Assembly (NCBI GenBank): GCA_964517075.1
Contig: CAZFAT010000009.1
Location: forward strand, 1 to 19,939
Direction: 5' to 3'
Source of the DNA: CAZFAT01 sp964517075
GTDB taxonomy: Bacteria > Acidobacteriota > Vicinamibacteria > Vicinamibacterales > SCN-69-37
Length of the DNA stretch: 19,939 bases
Made by a program: the position numbers and the translations under genes. Each line of letters begins with the position of its first letter. Position 1 is the first letter of the stretch. The notes under the pieces are model-generated. The model saw only the letters and a program-made list of their open reading frames with translations, was not told where the DNA came from and did not search any database. This document shows, piece after piece, positions 1 through 6,951 of the stretch.

Positions 1-44
1 GCGATGGCGGCGAGCAGCCATTGAAGGGGCGTGAGGTCGGGCAT
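1..44 (-). CDS. Partial N-terminus, probable TauE/SafE-family permease
   Basis: Read on the minus strand from the ATG at 44, the edge of the window encodes MPDLTPLQWLLAAIA and then runs off the left end. A short polar start followed at once by TPLQWLLAA and a hydrophobic stretch is how many TauE/SafE (sulfite exporter-like) membrane permeases begin, with the first membrane helix directly after. Only 14 complete codons are visible, so this is recognition of a start rather than a domain match. An alternative in-frame ATG lies at 68 and would add eight residues. The gene is divergent from the PVC-type heme protein at 133, leaving an 88-base shared upstream region. It could equally be another small inner-membrane protein. 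Confidence 0.4.
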   Translation of the reverse strand, partial: MPDLTPLQWLLAAI

Positions 45-132
45 GAGGGGGAGCGGCCGGCCGGTCATGACAGTACCACCGGCCGAGCGGCGGGCGCGAA
101 AGGCGGCGCGGCGGCGAGGAGTAGAATCGGGC

Positions 133-2679
133 GTGCGCAGGCTTGCCGCCACCGCGCTCGCGGGCCTGCTGGCGGGCTCCGGATCGAGCGCCCGCCAGTC
201 GGACGCGCGTCCCTTCACGCCCGAGGCCGAGGCGTTCGTCGAAAGCTACCTGAAAGTTGGCGGCGACAAGCTGACCACGTGGGTGAAGGGCGAGAAGACG
301 TCGCGGCCGGAAGAGGCGCTCCGCGCCTTCCAGCCAATCCCGGGTCTGACGATGGATCTGGTTGCGTCGGAGCCCGTGATCCGACAGCCGGTCGACCTGC
401 ACTTCGACGATCGCGGACGACTGTGGGTCGTTCAGTACCTGCAGTATCCGTTTCCGGCGGGCGTCGCCATCAACTGGTACGACCAGTACCTCCGCGCGCG
501 CTACACCGGCGTGCCGGCGCCGCCGCCGCGCCACATCCGGGGCGCCGACAAGATCACCGTGCTCGAGGACAAGGACGGAGACGGCGTCTTCGAGTCGCAC
601 CAGGACGTCATCACCGGTTTGAACATCACCACGAGTGTGCTGACGGGTCGCGGGGGCGTCTGGGTGATGAACCCACCCTACCTGCTGTTCTACCGCGACA
701 CGACCGGCGATGGACTGCCGGACGCCGATCCGGAAGTGCGGCTCGAGGGGTTCGGCCTCGAGGACACGCATTCGCTCGCCAACAGCCTGACGTGGGGGCC
801 GGACGGCTGGCTCTATGGCGTGCACGGCAGCACGAGCACGGCCAAGGTTCGCGGGATCTCGTTCCTGGGGCAGGCGGTCTGGCGCTATCACCCCGAGCGG
901 GACACGTTCGAGCTGTTCGCCGAGGGCGGCGGCAATCCGTGGACGTTGTCGTTCGACAGTCAGGGGCGCGCGTTCTCCGGCGACAACGGCGGCAACAGCC
1001 GCGGCTTCCACTGGGTGCCGGGCGGGCGCTACGCGAAGAACTTCCCGAAGCACGGTCCGTTCACCCGGCCGTTCGCATTCGGCTACTTCCCGAGCATGCC
1101 GCACGAGGGGTACGCCGCGCGATTTGCGATGACGTCGGTCGTCTACGAGGACGGCCAGCTGCCCGGCTACGAGGGGCAGCTCATTTCCGGGATGGCGCTG
1201 ACAAGCCGGATTCAGGCCACGCGGTTGGTTCCTGACGGGTCCACCTTCAGGACGGTGGACACGGAAGCCATCGTCCAGACTCCTGATCGCAGCTTCCGTC
1301 CGGTCGACATGGCCGTCGGGCCCGATGGTGCGGTGTACATCGCGGACTGGTGCGACATCCGGATGGATCACACCGATCCGCGCGACACGTGGGACAAGGA
1401 CTGTGGGCGGATCTGGCGGTTGCGGCGTTCGGGAAACGACGTCGGGCGTAATTTCCGCGCACGTGGGGGAGCGGAAATCACGCCCGACGTCATTTCCCGC
1501 CTGACCAGTCAACAGCTCGTCGGCCTGCTCGGCGATTCCCGCAAGTGGTATCGCGACCACGCGCGACGGCTGCTGGGTGAACGCCGTGAGCACGCCCTCG
1601 TGCCCGAGCTGCGTCGGCTCGTTCGCAGCGGGCGGGGCACGGCGGCGCTCGAAGCGTTGTGGACCGCGAACCTCATCGCGGGCATCGACGCTCCGTGGGC
1701 GCTCGAGTTGCTGGACCACCCCGATGCGGCGATTCGTCTGGGGACCGTACGGCTGCTGGAGGGCTCATCGAGTGCGCCGCCGATGCGGGACCGGCTGGTC
1801 CGCCTCGCGCGCACGGAACCGTCGGCGGAGGTGCGGAGCGAGCTCGCCGCGGCCACCGCTCGCTTCGAGGCCGGCGCCGCCCTCGCCGTGCTGGGCGCGC
1901 TCGCTGAGCGGCCGGAAGACGTCGCGGACCGGTACATTCCGCTGCGGATCTGGTGGGCCCTCGAGCATCGGATGACTCGCGACGCGGACGGCGTCCTGAC
2001 CTGGCTCGAGGCCGCGGGTCTCTGGCGCGCGCCGCTGTTCCTCGAGCACCTGGCCGGCCGCATCGCGCGCCGGCTGGCCTCCGACCGCGGCGACCGACCC
2101 GCGTTCACGCGCATCGACCCGGACGCTCACTGGCTGGCCTATGCCGGGCACCCGCGCAGCCGCATGCCCGGCGGCAAGGGCGACTACACGGACTGGGCGA
2201 CGAACCACACGCCCGCCGTCAGCGAGCGGAACCTCGCGCGGCTGGCGCGGCTCCTCGAGATGGCGCCGTCCGGCGCCGACCGCGATCGGCTGCTCGCGGG
2301 CATGACGGCGGGCTCCACGGGCGCTCCCGATCGCGGCGAGGAAGGGTTTCTGGCGTACTGCGCGCCCTGCCATCAGACGGACGGCACCGGCATGGACCGC
2401 CTCGGCGCGCCGCTGCGCAATTCCACCTGGGTCCTCGGCCACGACGCGCGCCTGACCCGCATCGTCCTCAACGGCCTGACGGGCGAATTGCTGATGCCGG
2501 CCATGGGCACGCTCGACGATGGGCAGCTCGCGGCGATCCTGACCTACATCAGGCGCGCATGGGGACATGACGCGGCGCCGGTGTCGGCCGACAGCATCGC
2601 GCGCGTGCGCGCGGCCACGGCCGGCCGCCAGACGCCGTGGACGAGCGACGAGCTGACGGCACTCCGCGTTCCGGAGTGA
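133..2679 (+). CDS. Secreted PVC-type heme-binding CxxCH protein (propeller + HEAT-like + cytochrome c)
   Basis: About 849 residues. The N-terminus (RRLAATALAGLLAGSGSSARQ) is a signal peptide, so the protein is probably periplasmic. The first half resembles the membrane-bound dehydrogenase/PVC-type beta-propeller family: repeated FDDRGRLWV, GPDGWLYGV and GPDGAVYIADW blade motifs, plus two Asp-rich calcium-loop-like motifs (DKDGDGVFE, DTTGDGLPD). A middle helical section of about residues 450-640 looks like HEAT repeats. The C-terminus carries a class I cytochrome c domain with heme-binding CAPCH at residues 743-747 and a candidate distal Met in MPAMG at 788-791. A role in periplasmic electron transfer or sugar/alcohol oxidation is likely from the family, but the substrate is unknown. 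The GTG at 133 was chosen because it starts directly at the signal peptide; the same frame is open back to 31 (GTG) with an ATG at 67, but that extension is Arg-rich and atypical. GAGGAG lies at 116-121. Confidence 0.85.
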   Translation: MRRLAATALAGLLAGSGSSARQSDARPFTPEAEAFVESYLKVGGDKLTTWVKGEKTSRPEEALRAFQPIPGLTMDLVASEPVIRQPVDLHFDDRGRLWVVQYLQYPFPAGVAINWYDQYLRARYTGVPAPPPRHIRGADKITVLEDKDGDGVFESHQDVITGLNITTSVLTGRGGVWVMNPPYLLFYRDTTGDGLPDADPEVRLEGFGLEDTHSLANSLTWGPDGWLYGVHGSTSTAKVRGISFLGQAVWRYHPERDTFELFAEGGGNPWTLSFDSQGRAFSGDNGGNSRGFHWVPGGRYAKNFPKHGPFTRPFAFGYFPSMPHEGYAARFAMTSVVYEDGQLPGYEGQLISGMALTSRIQATRLVPDGSTFRTVDTEAIVQTPDRSFRPVDMAVGPDGAVYIADWCDIRMDHTDPRDTWDKDCGRIWRLRRSGNDVGRNFRARGGAEITPDVISRLTSQQLVGLLGDSRKWYRDHARRLLGERREHALVPELRRLVRSGRGTAALEALWTANLIAGIDAPWALELLDHPDAAIRLGTVRLLEGSSSAPPMRDRLVRLARTEPSAEVRSELAAATARFEAGAALAVLGALAERPEDVADRYIPLRIWWALEHRMTRDADGVLTWLEAAGLWRAPLFLEHLAGRIARRLASDRGDRPAFTRIDPDAHWLAYAGHPRSRMPGGKGDYTDWATNHTPAVSERNLARLARLLEMAPSGADRDRLLAGMTAGSTGAPDRGEEGFLAYCAPCHQTDGTGMDRLGAPLRNSTWVLGHDARLTRIVLNGLTGELLMPAMGTLDDGQLAAILTYIRRAWGHDAAPVSADSIARVRAATAGRQTPWTSDELTALRVPE

Positions 2680-2692
2680 CCCCGGAGCTCGC

Positions 2693-3499
2693 TCAGTGCA
2701 GCAGCCCGTACATCACGCTGTTCACGCCCAGCTTGTACGCCTCGTTCGTGTCGTCGATCGGCCGCAGGCCGCGATGCGACCACTCCCAGAACTGCGAGAT
2801 GTCGGTGTTGTAGGCGACGAACATCCGGAGCGGCTTCGCCGGGTCGTTGTCCTCGAAGAGGCCACGAAAAACCGGCCGGCCCGCGTTGTACGCCTGCGGG
2901 AAGATGTCCAGCGAGACGATGTCGAAAAACTGATGAAAGATGGGGTGCGAGACATCGAGATCGAGGAAACGTGCGTCCGGGATCACGCGGGCCACGTTGT
3001 CGGCAAACTGGGCCCAGCCGCGGCCGCCCATCCACGCTTCGGTCTTGAAGTCGTCCACGATGACGAACCCGCCCTTGTCGAGGTACTGACGAAGCGCCGA
3101 GGCCTCGCCGTCGCTCATCTGCCACCAGCTCGGCTCGATGATGTACAGGACGGGATAGGTGAAGATGTCCGGGTCTTCCAGCGTGAGCGAGCTGGTTTCG
3201 TCGACGTGCGCATCGAGGCTCGTGACGGTCTGCATGATCCGCATCAGCTGCTGCTCGGAGGTGGGGTAGCCGTGCGACCAGGCCGGCTGGCCGCGGTACC
3301 AGTAGCCGCCCGGCAAGGTCTGATACGCGATCCGCACGAACCTGAAGCGTCCGTCGTACGGCACGGCGGCGCTTGGCTGCACGGGAGCGCGGAGCGCGTC
3401 GAAGCCGCCCGGCCAGGGCCGCTGCGCGATCACGACCACCGACAAGGCGGTGACCAGGCCAGCGACGACGAGCAGACGACGGGCGGGGGTGGAATCCAC
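2693..3499 (-). CDS. DUF4159 domain-containing secreted protein
   Basis: About 268 residues with an N-terminal signal or anchor segment (RRLLVVAGLVTALSVVVIAQ). The rest matches the DUF4159 type: FRFVRIAYQT near the start, a TYPVLYIIEP strand, the LRQYLDKGGFVIVDDF segment, then SHPIFHQFFDI and a PLRMFVAYN/D region. These proteins adopt a ThuA/glutamine-amidotransferase-like Rossmann fold, but the catalytic role is not established. The start is the GTG at 3499, 8 bases after the stop of the upstream pectate lyase gene (3508-3510), so the two are probably one transcript. The same frame stays open far upstream inside the lyase gene, but that stretch is an Arg/Gly-rich shadow. Elsewhere DUF4159 genes often sit in MoxR/VWA clusters; here the partner is a polysaccharide lyase, which is less usual. 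No Shine-Dalgarno is obvious, consistent with translational coupling. Confidence 0.8.
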   Translation of the reverse strand: MDSTPARRLLVVAGLVTALSVVVIAQRPWPGGFDALRAPVQPSAAVPYDGRFRFVRIAYQTLPGGYWYRGQPAWSHGYPTSEQQLMRIMQTVTSLDAHVDETSSLTLEDPDIFTYPVLYIIEPSWWQMSDGEASALRQYLDKGGFVIVDDFKTEAWMGGRGWAQFADNVARVIPDARFLDLDVSHPIFHQFFDIVSLDIFPQAYNAGRPVFRGLFEDNDPAKPLRMFVAYNTDISQFWEWSHRGLRPIDDTNEAYKLGVNSVMYGLLH

Positions 3500-3507
3500 T
3501 CGTGGAA

Positions 3508-5241
3508 CTATCGCGAACGTGCCGCGGTGCGGTGCTGCGCAAGATAATTGCTGAGCGCCCCGACGTGATCGGCGAAGGTGCGCGACCGGATGATGCGCTC
3601 CCGCGGTGGCTCGGGGCCGTTGAAGACTTCCAGCGTGTCGTTCTCGTTCAGCGGCAGCGTCTGTCCGCCCAATCGCACGACCAGATTCCGGCCGGCAAAC
3701 ACCGAGACCAGCCGATCCGCCCGGCCGATCGTGCCTTCCTCGACCCAGGCGCCGCGGGCGTCCATGGCATTGAGGATCGATAGCACCCGCGCCGCGTTCG
3801 GGGCCGCCCGCTGGCCCATCGTCGCCCCGCTCTCGCTCCAGGGTGACAGACCGCGCAGCCGGTCGGGCCGCCTCACGGATGAGGTGGTGGCGGCCTGAAG
3901 CTGTGTGAACTCGCGTTCGATAGTGGCGAATCCCGCGCCGGACACCAGCACGGCATAGTGCGTGATGACGGACGCGTCGCTGTAGCTCACCTCGTAGCCG
4001 TCCACGGTGGCCGCCCCTTGATCGAGGGCGGTCACGCGGGTTCCTTTCGTGATGTACAGCGGGCGGTTCGTTTTCAGCTCGTAGAACCGCGCCGCGCACG
4101 GTGTCTGGCCCGGGCACGCGCGACGTCTGGCTTCGGAAGGCGTGTCGGCGGGGGCGAGCAGCGACCGCTGGTAGTACGCGAGCGCGCGGGGCAGCGGTTC
4201 CAGATAGCGCCGGTTGCCCGTCTCGCGATAGAGCAGCAGGAGCGTCCGCATGATGCTCTGCGATTCACCGCCCGTAATCGACGCCGGCTCGAAGCGCCGG
4301 GCCCACGCCGGGTACATGTTGCGGTCGTACTGCTGCGCCCATCCTGGCTGCGGATCGGGCATCTGCGCGAGCAGGATGAAATCGCCGCCCTTCTCCGCCG
4401 ACGCCCGGTAGCGCGGCTCGTTGTAGATGCGTGCGGCCTCGAGCATCGCGTCGATGGCGTCCGCGATCGAGTTGTCGTTGAAGGTGTAATGCTCGAAGTA
4501 GCTGGACCCGGGCCACGTCCGCGGCCACGACTCCGGGTAGCTCGCGCGGGTGACGGGGAAGGCCGCCGGATCGGGGAAGCGCGCGTAGCGCTGGGGCCAC
4601 GCGCCATTGGGATACTGGGCTTTCACGAGGCTGTCGAGCGCAAAGCGCGCCGCGTCGTGAATCGCCGCGTCCTTGAAGCCCAGATCGCGATCGACGCGCA
4701 TGAGCACGCGGGCCGCGGCCTGGGTGACGTTGTCGTCGAGGGTCGCGGGCCGATCGGCACCCGGCAGCGTCGCCTGGCTGCAACGCCCGTCCGCGCGATA
4801 CGGCTGCTGCGCGCGTCGGGCAGGATCGAGCTCGATGACATAGCTCCAGCCCCCGTTGCAGTACTGTCCCTTGACGAGGGTGAGCGCGACATCGCGCGCC
4901 GCATCGAGATAGTACCGATCGCCGGTGCCCTCGTATGCCTCGAGGTATGCGAGGGCCACGATGGGCGTGCCGTCACGCTGAATCTCGACGCGCAGCGGAC
5001 CCTCGCTCTGTTCGGATCGCCCATAGCTGAGGTCCTCGGCGTACGCGAAGTGGTAGCCGCCGCCCGTGGCGACCTGCGTGCGGTAGAACTCCACGGCCTT
5101 GCGCAGCCCGTTCCGCGCGCGCTCGGGAAGCGCCGCGGCCTGGGTGGTTGTCGCGGCGCCCTGTTCGCCGCGCCCGACGAACGCGCCGACCGGCGACAGC
5201 CCGACGACGAGGACTGGCAGGATGATGCGGATGGACGACAT
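3508..5241 (-). CDS. Secreted pectate lyase, PL10 (pectic acid lyase) type with C-terminal extension
   Basis: About 577 residues with a signal peptide (MSSIRIILPVLVVGLSPVGAF). Family PL10 cleaves de-esterified polygalacturonate by Ca-dependent beta-elimination. The family signatures are present in order: AQYPNGAWPQRY at about 208-219, HYTFNDN at 251-257, GWAQQYDRNMYPAWARRFEP at 300-319 and FYELKTNRPLY at 386-396, on an alpha/alpha-toroid scaffold. About 180 further residues follow the usual end of the PL10 core and match nothing I recognise. The start is the ATG at 5241, with a strong GGGAGG at 5252-5257. In-frame GTGs at 5250 and 5244 are alternatives; 5250 nearly abuts the ribosome site. 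A -10-like TATAGAAT (minus strand, about 5288-5295) lies upstream. The gene is divergent from the LamG protein and leads the DUF4159 gene by 8 bases. Confidence 0.85.
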   Translation of the reverse strand: MSSIRIILPVLVVGLSPVGAFVGRGEQGAATTTQAAALPERARNGLRKAVEFYRTQVATGGGYHFAYAEDLSYGRSEQSEGPLRVEIQRDGTPIVALAYLEAYEGTGDRYYLDAARDVALTLVKGQYCNGGWSYVIELDPARRAQQPYRADGRCSQATLPGADRPATLDDNVTQAAARVLMRVDRDLGFKDAAIHDAARFALDSLVKAQYPNGAWPQRYARFPDPAAFPVTRASYPESWPRTWPGSSYFEHYTFNDNSIADAIDAMLEAARIYNEPRYRASAEKGGDFILLAQMPDPQPGWAQQYDRNMYPAWARRFEPASITGGESQSIMRTLLLLYRETGNRRYLEPLPRALAYYQRSLLAPADTPSEARRRACPGQTPCAARFYELKTNRPLYITKGTRVTALDQGAATVDGYEVSYSDASVITHYAVLVSGAGFATIEREFTQLQAATTSSVRRPDRLRGLSPWSESGATMGQRAAPNAARVLSILNAMDARGAWVEEGTIGRADRLVSVFAGRNLVVRLGGQTLPLNENDTLEVFNGPEPPRERIIRSRTFADHVGALSNYLAQHRTAARSR

Positions 5242-5251
5242 CACGGACACA

Positions 5252-5257
5252 CCTCCC
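5252..5257 (-). promoter_or_regulatory. Shine-Dalgarno site of the pectate lyase gene
   Basis: GGGAGG on the minus strand. It is 10 bases before the ATG at 5241 and 7 before the GTG at 5244, but only 1 base before the GTG at 5250. This spacing is why the inner ATG was chosen as start. Confidence 0.6.
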
Positions 5258-5345
5258 GGAGCGCGGAACGACGAACGGGCCTGGCCGCGATTCTATACCC
5301 CGCGATGACGTATGGTAGCGAAGCGGAAGTGAAGGGAGCCGACCG

Positions 5346-6248
5346 ATGCACCGAACAATGACACGCGCCATCACCGTGGCGATGCTGGCGGCGGCCGTGT
5401 CGGCCGCCGCCGTGTGGGCTCGCGAGGGCGGCTTGCCACAGCGGGCCGCCCCTGCGCTTGCGGCCGCGCTGGTGTTTCACGCGCCGTTCGACGGCGGCGT
5501 GAACGCGCGCGTGGCCGCCGGCGATTCCGCCCTGTACTGGGCGCCGAGCTGGAATCGCCGCTCGGAGGCCCAGCCGGGCCTGCCGCCCTCGGGCGACACC
5601 CGGCACGTGCCCGGCGCCGGCCGCTTCGGCGACGCGATTCAGTTCACACGACGCGGCGCACCCATCGTGTTCTTCAACGGCGGACCGAACTCGCCGTATG
5701 CCGAGCGGAACTGGCAGGGCACGGCGTCGCTCTGGCTGAGTACGGATCCCGACGGCGAGCTCCAGCCGGGGTTCTGCGATCCAATCCAGCTCCTCGGGCG
5801 CGCGTGGAATGATGCGAGCCTGTGGGTCGAGTTCGAGAAGCGGCCCCAGGACGTGCCGTTCCGGCTCGGCGTGTACGCCGATCTCGACGTGTGGAACCCG
5901 ACGAAACGCCGCATCCAGGACATCCCCTCCGCCGAACGTCCCCTGGTGACGGTCGATCGGCCGCCGTTCGCGAAGGGCAGGTGGACGCACGTGGTGTTGA
6001 CCTGGGAGTCGTTCAACACCGGCCGGCCCGACGGCGTGGCGCGCCTGTATCTGAACGGCCAGCCCCACGGCGCGCTGACGGGCCGGCAGCAGACGTTCAC
6101 GTGGGACCCGGCCCAGTCGGCGATCACGCTCGGTTTGAACTACATCGGCCTGCTCGACGAACTGGCCCTGTTCAACCGCGCGCTGACGGGCGCGGAGGTG
6201 GAGGCCCTGTACCAACTCGAGCGCGGCGTGGCGTCGCTCGCGCGTTAG
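5346..6248 (+). CDS. Secreted LamG / concanavalin A-like jelly-roll protein
   Basis: 300 residues. A signal peptide (TRAITVAMLAAAVSAAAVWA) is followed by one LamG-like beta-sandwich. It opens with LVFHAPFDGGVNARVAAGD, the usual start of LamG domains in secreted planctomycete and acidobacterial proteins. It continues through GRFGDAIQF, ASLWLSTDPD, GRWTHVVLTWE and GVARLYLNGQP, and closes with GLNYIGLLDELALFNRALTGAEVEALY. Such domains bind carbohydrate or protein ligands; no catalytic residues are evident, so it is a binding or accessory protein by inference. GAAGGGAG at 5331-5338 lies 7 bases before the ATG, and a -10-like TATGGT is at 5311-5316. It is divergent from the pectate lyase, sharing about 100 bases of upstream DNA, so co-regulation is plausible but not shown. 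Confidence 0.8.
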   Translation: MHRTMTRAITVAMLAAAVSAAAVWAREGGLPQRAAPALAAALVFHAPFDGGVNARVAAGDSALYWAPSWNRRSEAQPGLPPSGDTRHVPGAGRFGDAIQFTRRGAPIVFFNGGPNSPYAERNWQGTASLWLSTDPDGELQPGFCDPIQLLGRAWNDASLWVEFEKRPQDVPFRLGVYADLDVWNPTKRRIQDIPSAERPLVTVDRPPFAKGRWTHVVLTWESFNTGRPDGVARLYLNGQPHGALTGRQQTFTWDPAQSAITLGLNYIGLLDELALFNRALTGAEVEALYQLERGVASLAR

Positions 6249-6259
6249 CCGACGCAGGG

Positions 6260-6277
6260 GCGTCCGGGCCCGGACGC
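6260..6277. terminator. Perfect 18-bp palindrome after the LamG gene
   Basis: GCGTCCGGGCCCGGACGC reads identically on both strands and sits 12 bases after the LamG stop codon. It could fold as a GC-rich hairpin terminator in RNA, although no U-tract follows, or it could be a protein-binding palindrome for the toxin-antitoxin operon downstream. Confidence 0.35.
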
Positions 6278-6307
6278 AGACTCCGAGTCTGACCAACTTG
6301 ACCAACT
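6278..6307. promoter_or_regulatory. Operator-like cluster before the toxin-antitoxin operon
   Basis: An inverted repeat AGACTC-C-GAGTCT (6278-6290) runs directly into an exact tandem duplication of TGACCAACT (6290-6298 and 6299-6307). The second copy overlaps the proposed -35 element. Phd/YefM and VapB antitoxins usually repress their own operon by binding short repeats at the promoter, so this is a reasonable operator candidate. That role is inferred from position and symmetry only. Confidence 0.45.
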
Positions 6308-6327
6308 CCGAAATCGGGTGGTAGCGT
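6298..6327 (+). promoter_or_regulatory. Promoter of the first toxin-antitoxin operon
   Basis: TTGACC at 6298-6303, an 18-base spacer, and TAGCGT at 6322-6327 fit a sigma-70-type promoter. The antitoxin ATG follows after only 7 bases with no Shine-Dalgarno, so the transcript may start at or next to the start codon (leaderless). Confidence 0.5.
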
Positions 6328-6334
6328 CGTCGTC

Positions 6335-6580
6335 ATGAGCCGGATGCTGAACCTGTACGACGCGAAGGCGCAGCTGTCGGCCCTCGTCGAGGAGGCCGCG
6401 GCCGGCGGCGAGATCATCATCGCCAAGGCCGGGCGGCCGCGGGCGAAGCTGGTACCGATCCGGCAGACCGTCCGCCGGCGCCCAGGCCGGGCGAAGGGCA
6501 AGATCTGGATGGCGGCGGATTTCGACGCGCCGCTGCCGGCGGCGGTGCTCCGCGCCTTCGCGGGCAAGCCGACGGAGTGA
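6335..6580 (+). CDS. Type II antitoxin, Phd/YefM (VapB-like) family
   Basis: 81 residues. The N-terminal half is the Phd/YefM DNA-binding fold: LYDAKAQLSALVEEAAAGG (the recurring N-x-x-E/D-A-K-x-x-L-S-x-L pattern), then EIIIAKAGRPRAKLVPI, the usual strand-turn-strand ending. The C-terminal part (GRAKGKIWMAADFDAPLPAAVLRAF) is the toxin-wrapping tail, expected to be disordered until it binds. The antitoxin neutralises the PIN toxin encoded next, and with it would repress the operon. Its stop overlaps the toxin start (GTGA, 6577-6580), which is typical translational coupling. There is no clear Shine-Dalgarno before the ATG; a promoter is placed just upstream. Confidence 0.85.
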   Translation: MSRMLNLYDAKAQLSALVEEAAAGGEIIIAKAGRPRAKLVPIRQTVRRRPGRAKGKIWMAADFDAPLPAAVLRAFAGKPTE

Positions 6581-6951
6581 CGCTGCTGCTCGACACGCAC
6601 GTCGTGCTCTGGTGGCAGCGCGATGACCGGCGGCTCAATCGCGCCGCGCGCCGCGCCATTGCCGAGGCCGAAGTGGTCTGGGTCAGCGCGGTCTCGGGCT
6701 GGGAAGTCGCCATCAAGACCGCGCTGGGTCGCGTGCGCCTCGATGAGCCCTTCTTCGTGCTGCTTGGGGCCGACGATTTCAGCGAGTTGCCTCTGACGCT
6801 GGCGCATACCACGCGACTGCAGCAGATCGCGTCCCACCACCGCGATCCGTTCGACCGCATGCTCGTCGCCCAGGCCCTGGTCGAGCGGGCGACCCTCGTC
6901 AGCCACGATCGCGCGCTGGCGCCCTACGGTGTGCCGATGGTGTGGACGTAG
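6577..6951 (+). CDS. vapC: PIN-domain ribonuclease toxin, VapC family
   Basis: 124 residues, a complete PIN domain. The acidic metal-binding residues are visible in order: Asp6 in LLLDTHVVLWW, Glu43 in SGWEVAIK, Asp93 in RDPFDRMLVAQA and Asp111 in LVSHD. Family members are Mg/Mn-dependent endoribonucleases that cut tRNA or rRNA and stop growth when free of antitoxin. This DTHVVLWW subtype pairs with Phd-like antitoxins. The start is the GTG at 6577, overlapping the antitoxin stop by 4 bases. The 3' end overlaps the end of the convergent glycoside hydrolase gene by 28 bases (6924-6951), so both proteins use that DNA on opposite strands. Confidence 0.88.
   Translation: MTLLLDTHVVLWWQRDDRRLNRAARRAIAEAEVVWVSAVSGWEVAIKTALGRVRLDEPFFVLLGADDFSELPLTLAHTTRLQQIASHHRDPFDRMLVAQALVERATLVSHDRALAPYGVPMVWT

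Noticed and set aside
3500..4117. N-terminal extension of the DUF4159 frame into the pectate lyase gene
   Set aside because: This part lies inside conserved lyase sequence in another frame; the GTG at 3499 gives a signal segment and normal operon spacing.
3958..5361. Long open frame on the plus strand antisense to the pectate lyase gene
   Set aside because: Arg/Gly/Ala-rich translation with no recognisable domain. It is opposite a gene with clear family motifs, and GC-rich DNA produces such frames by chance.
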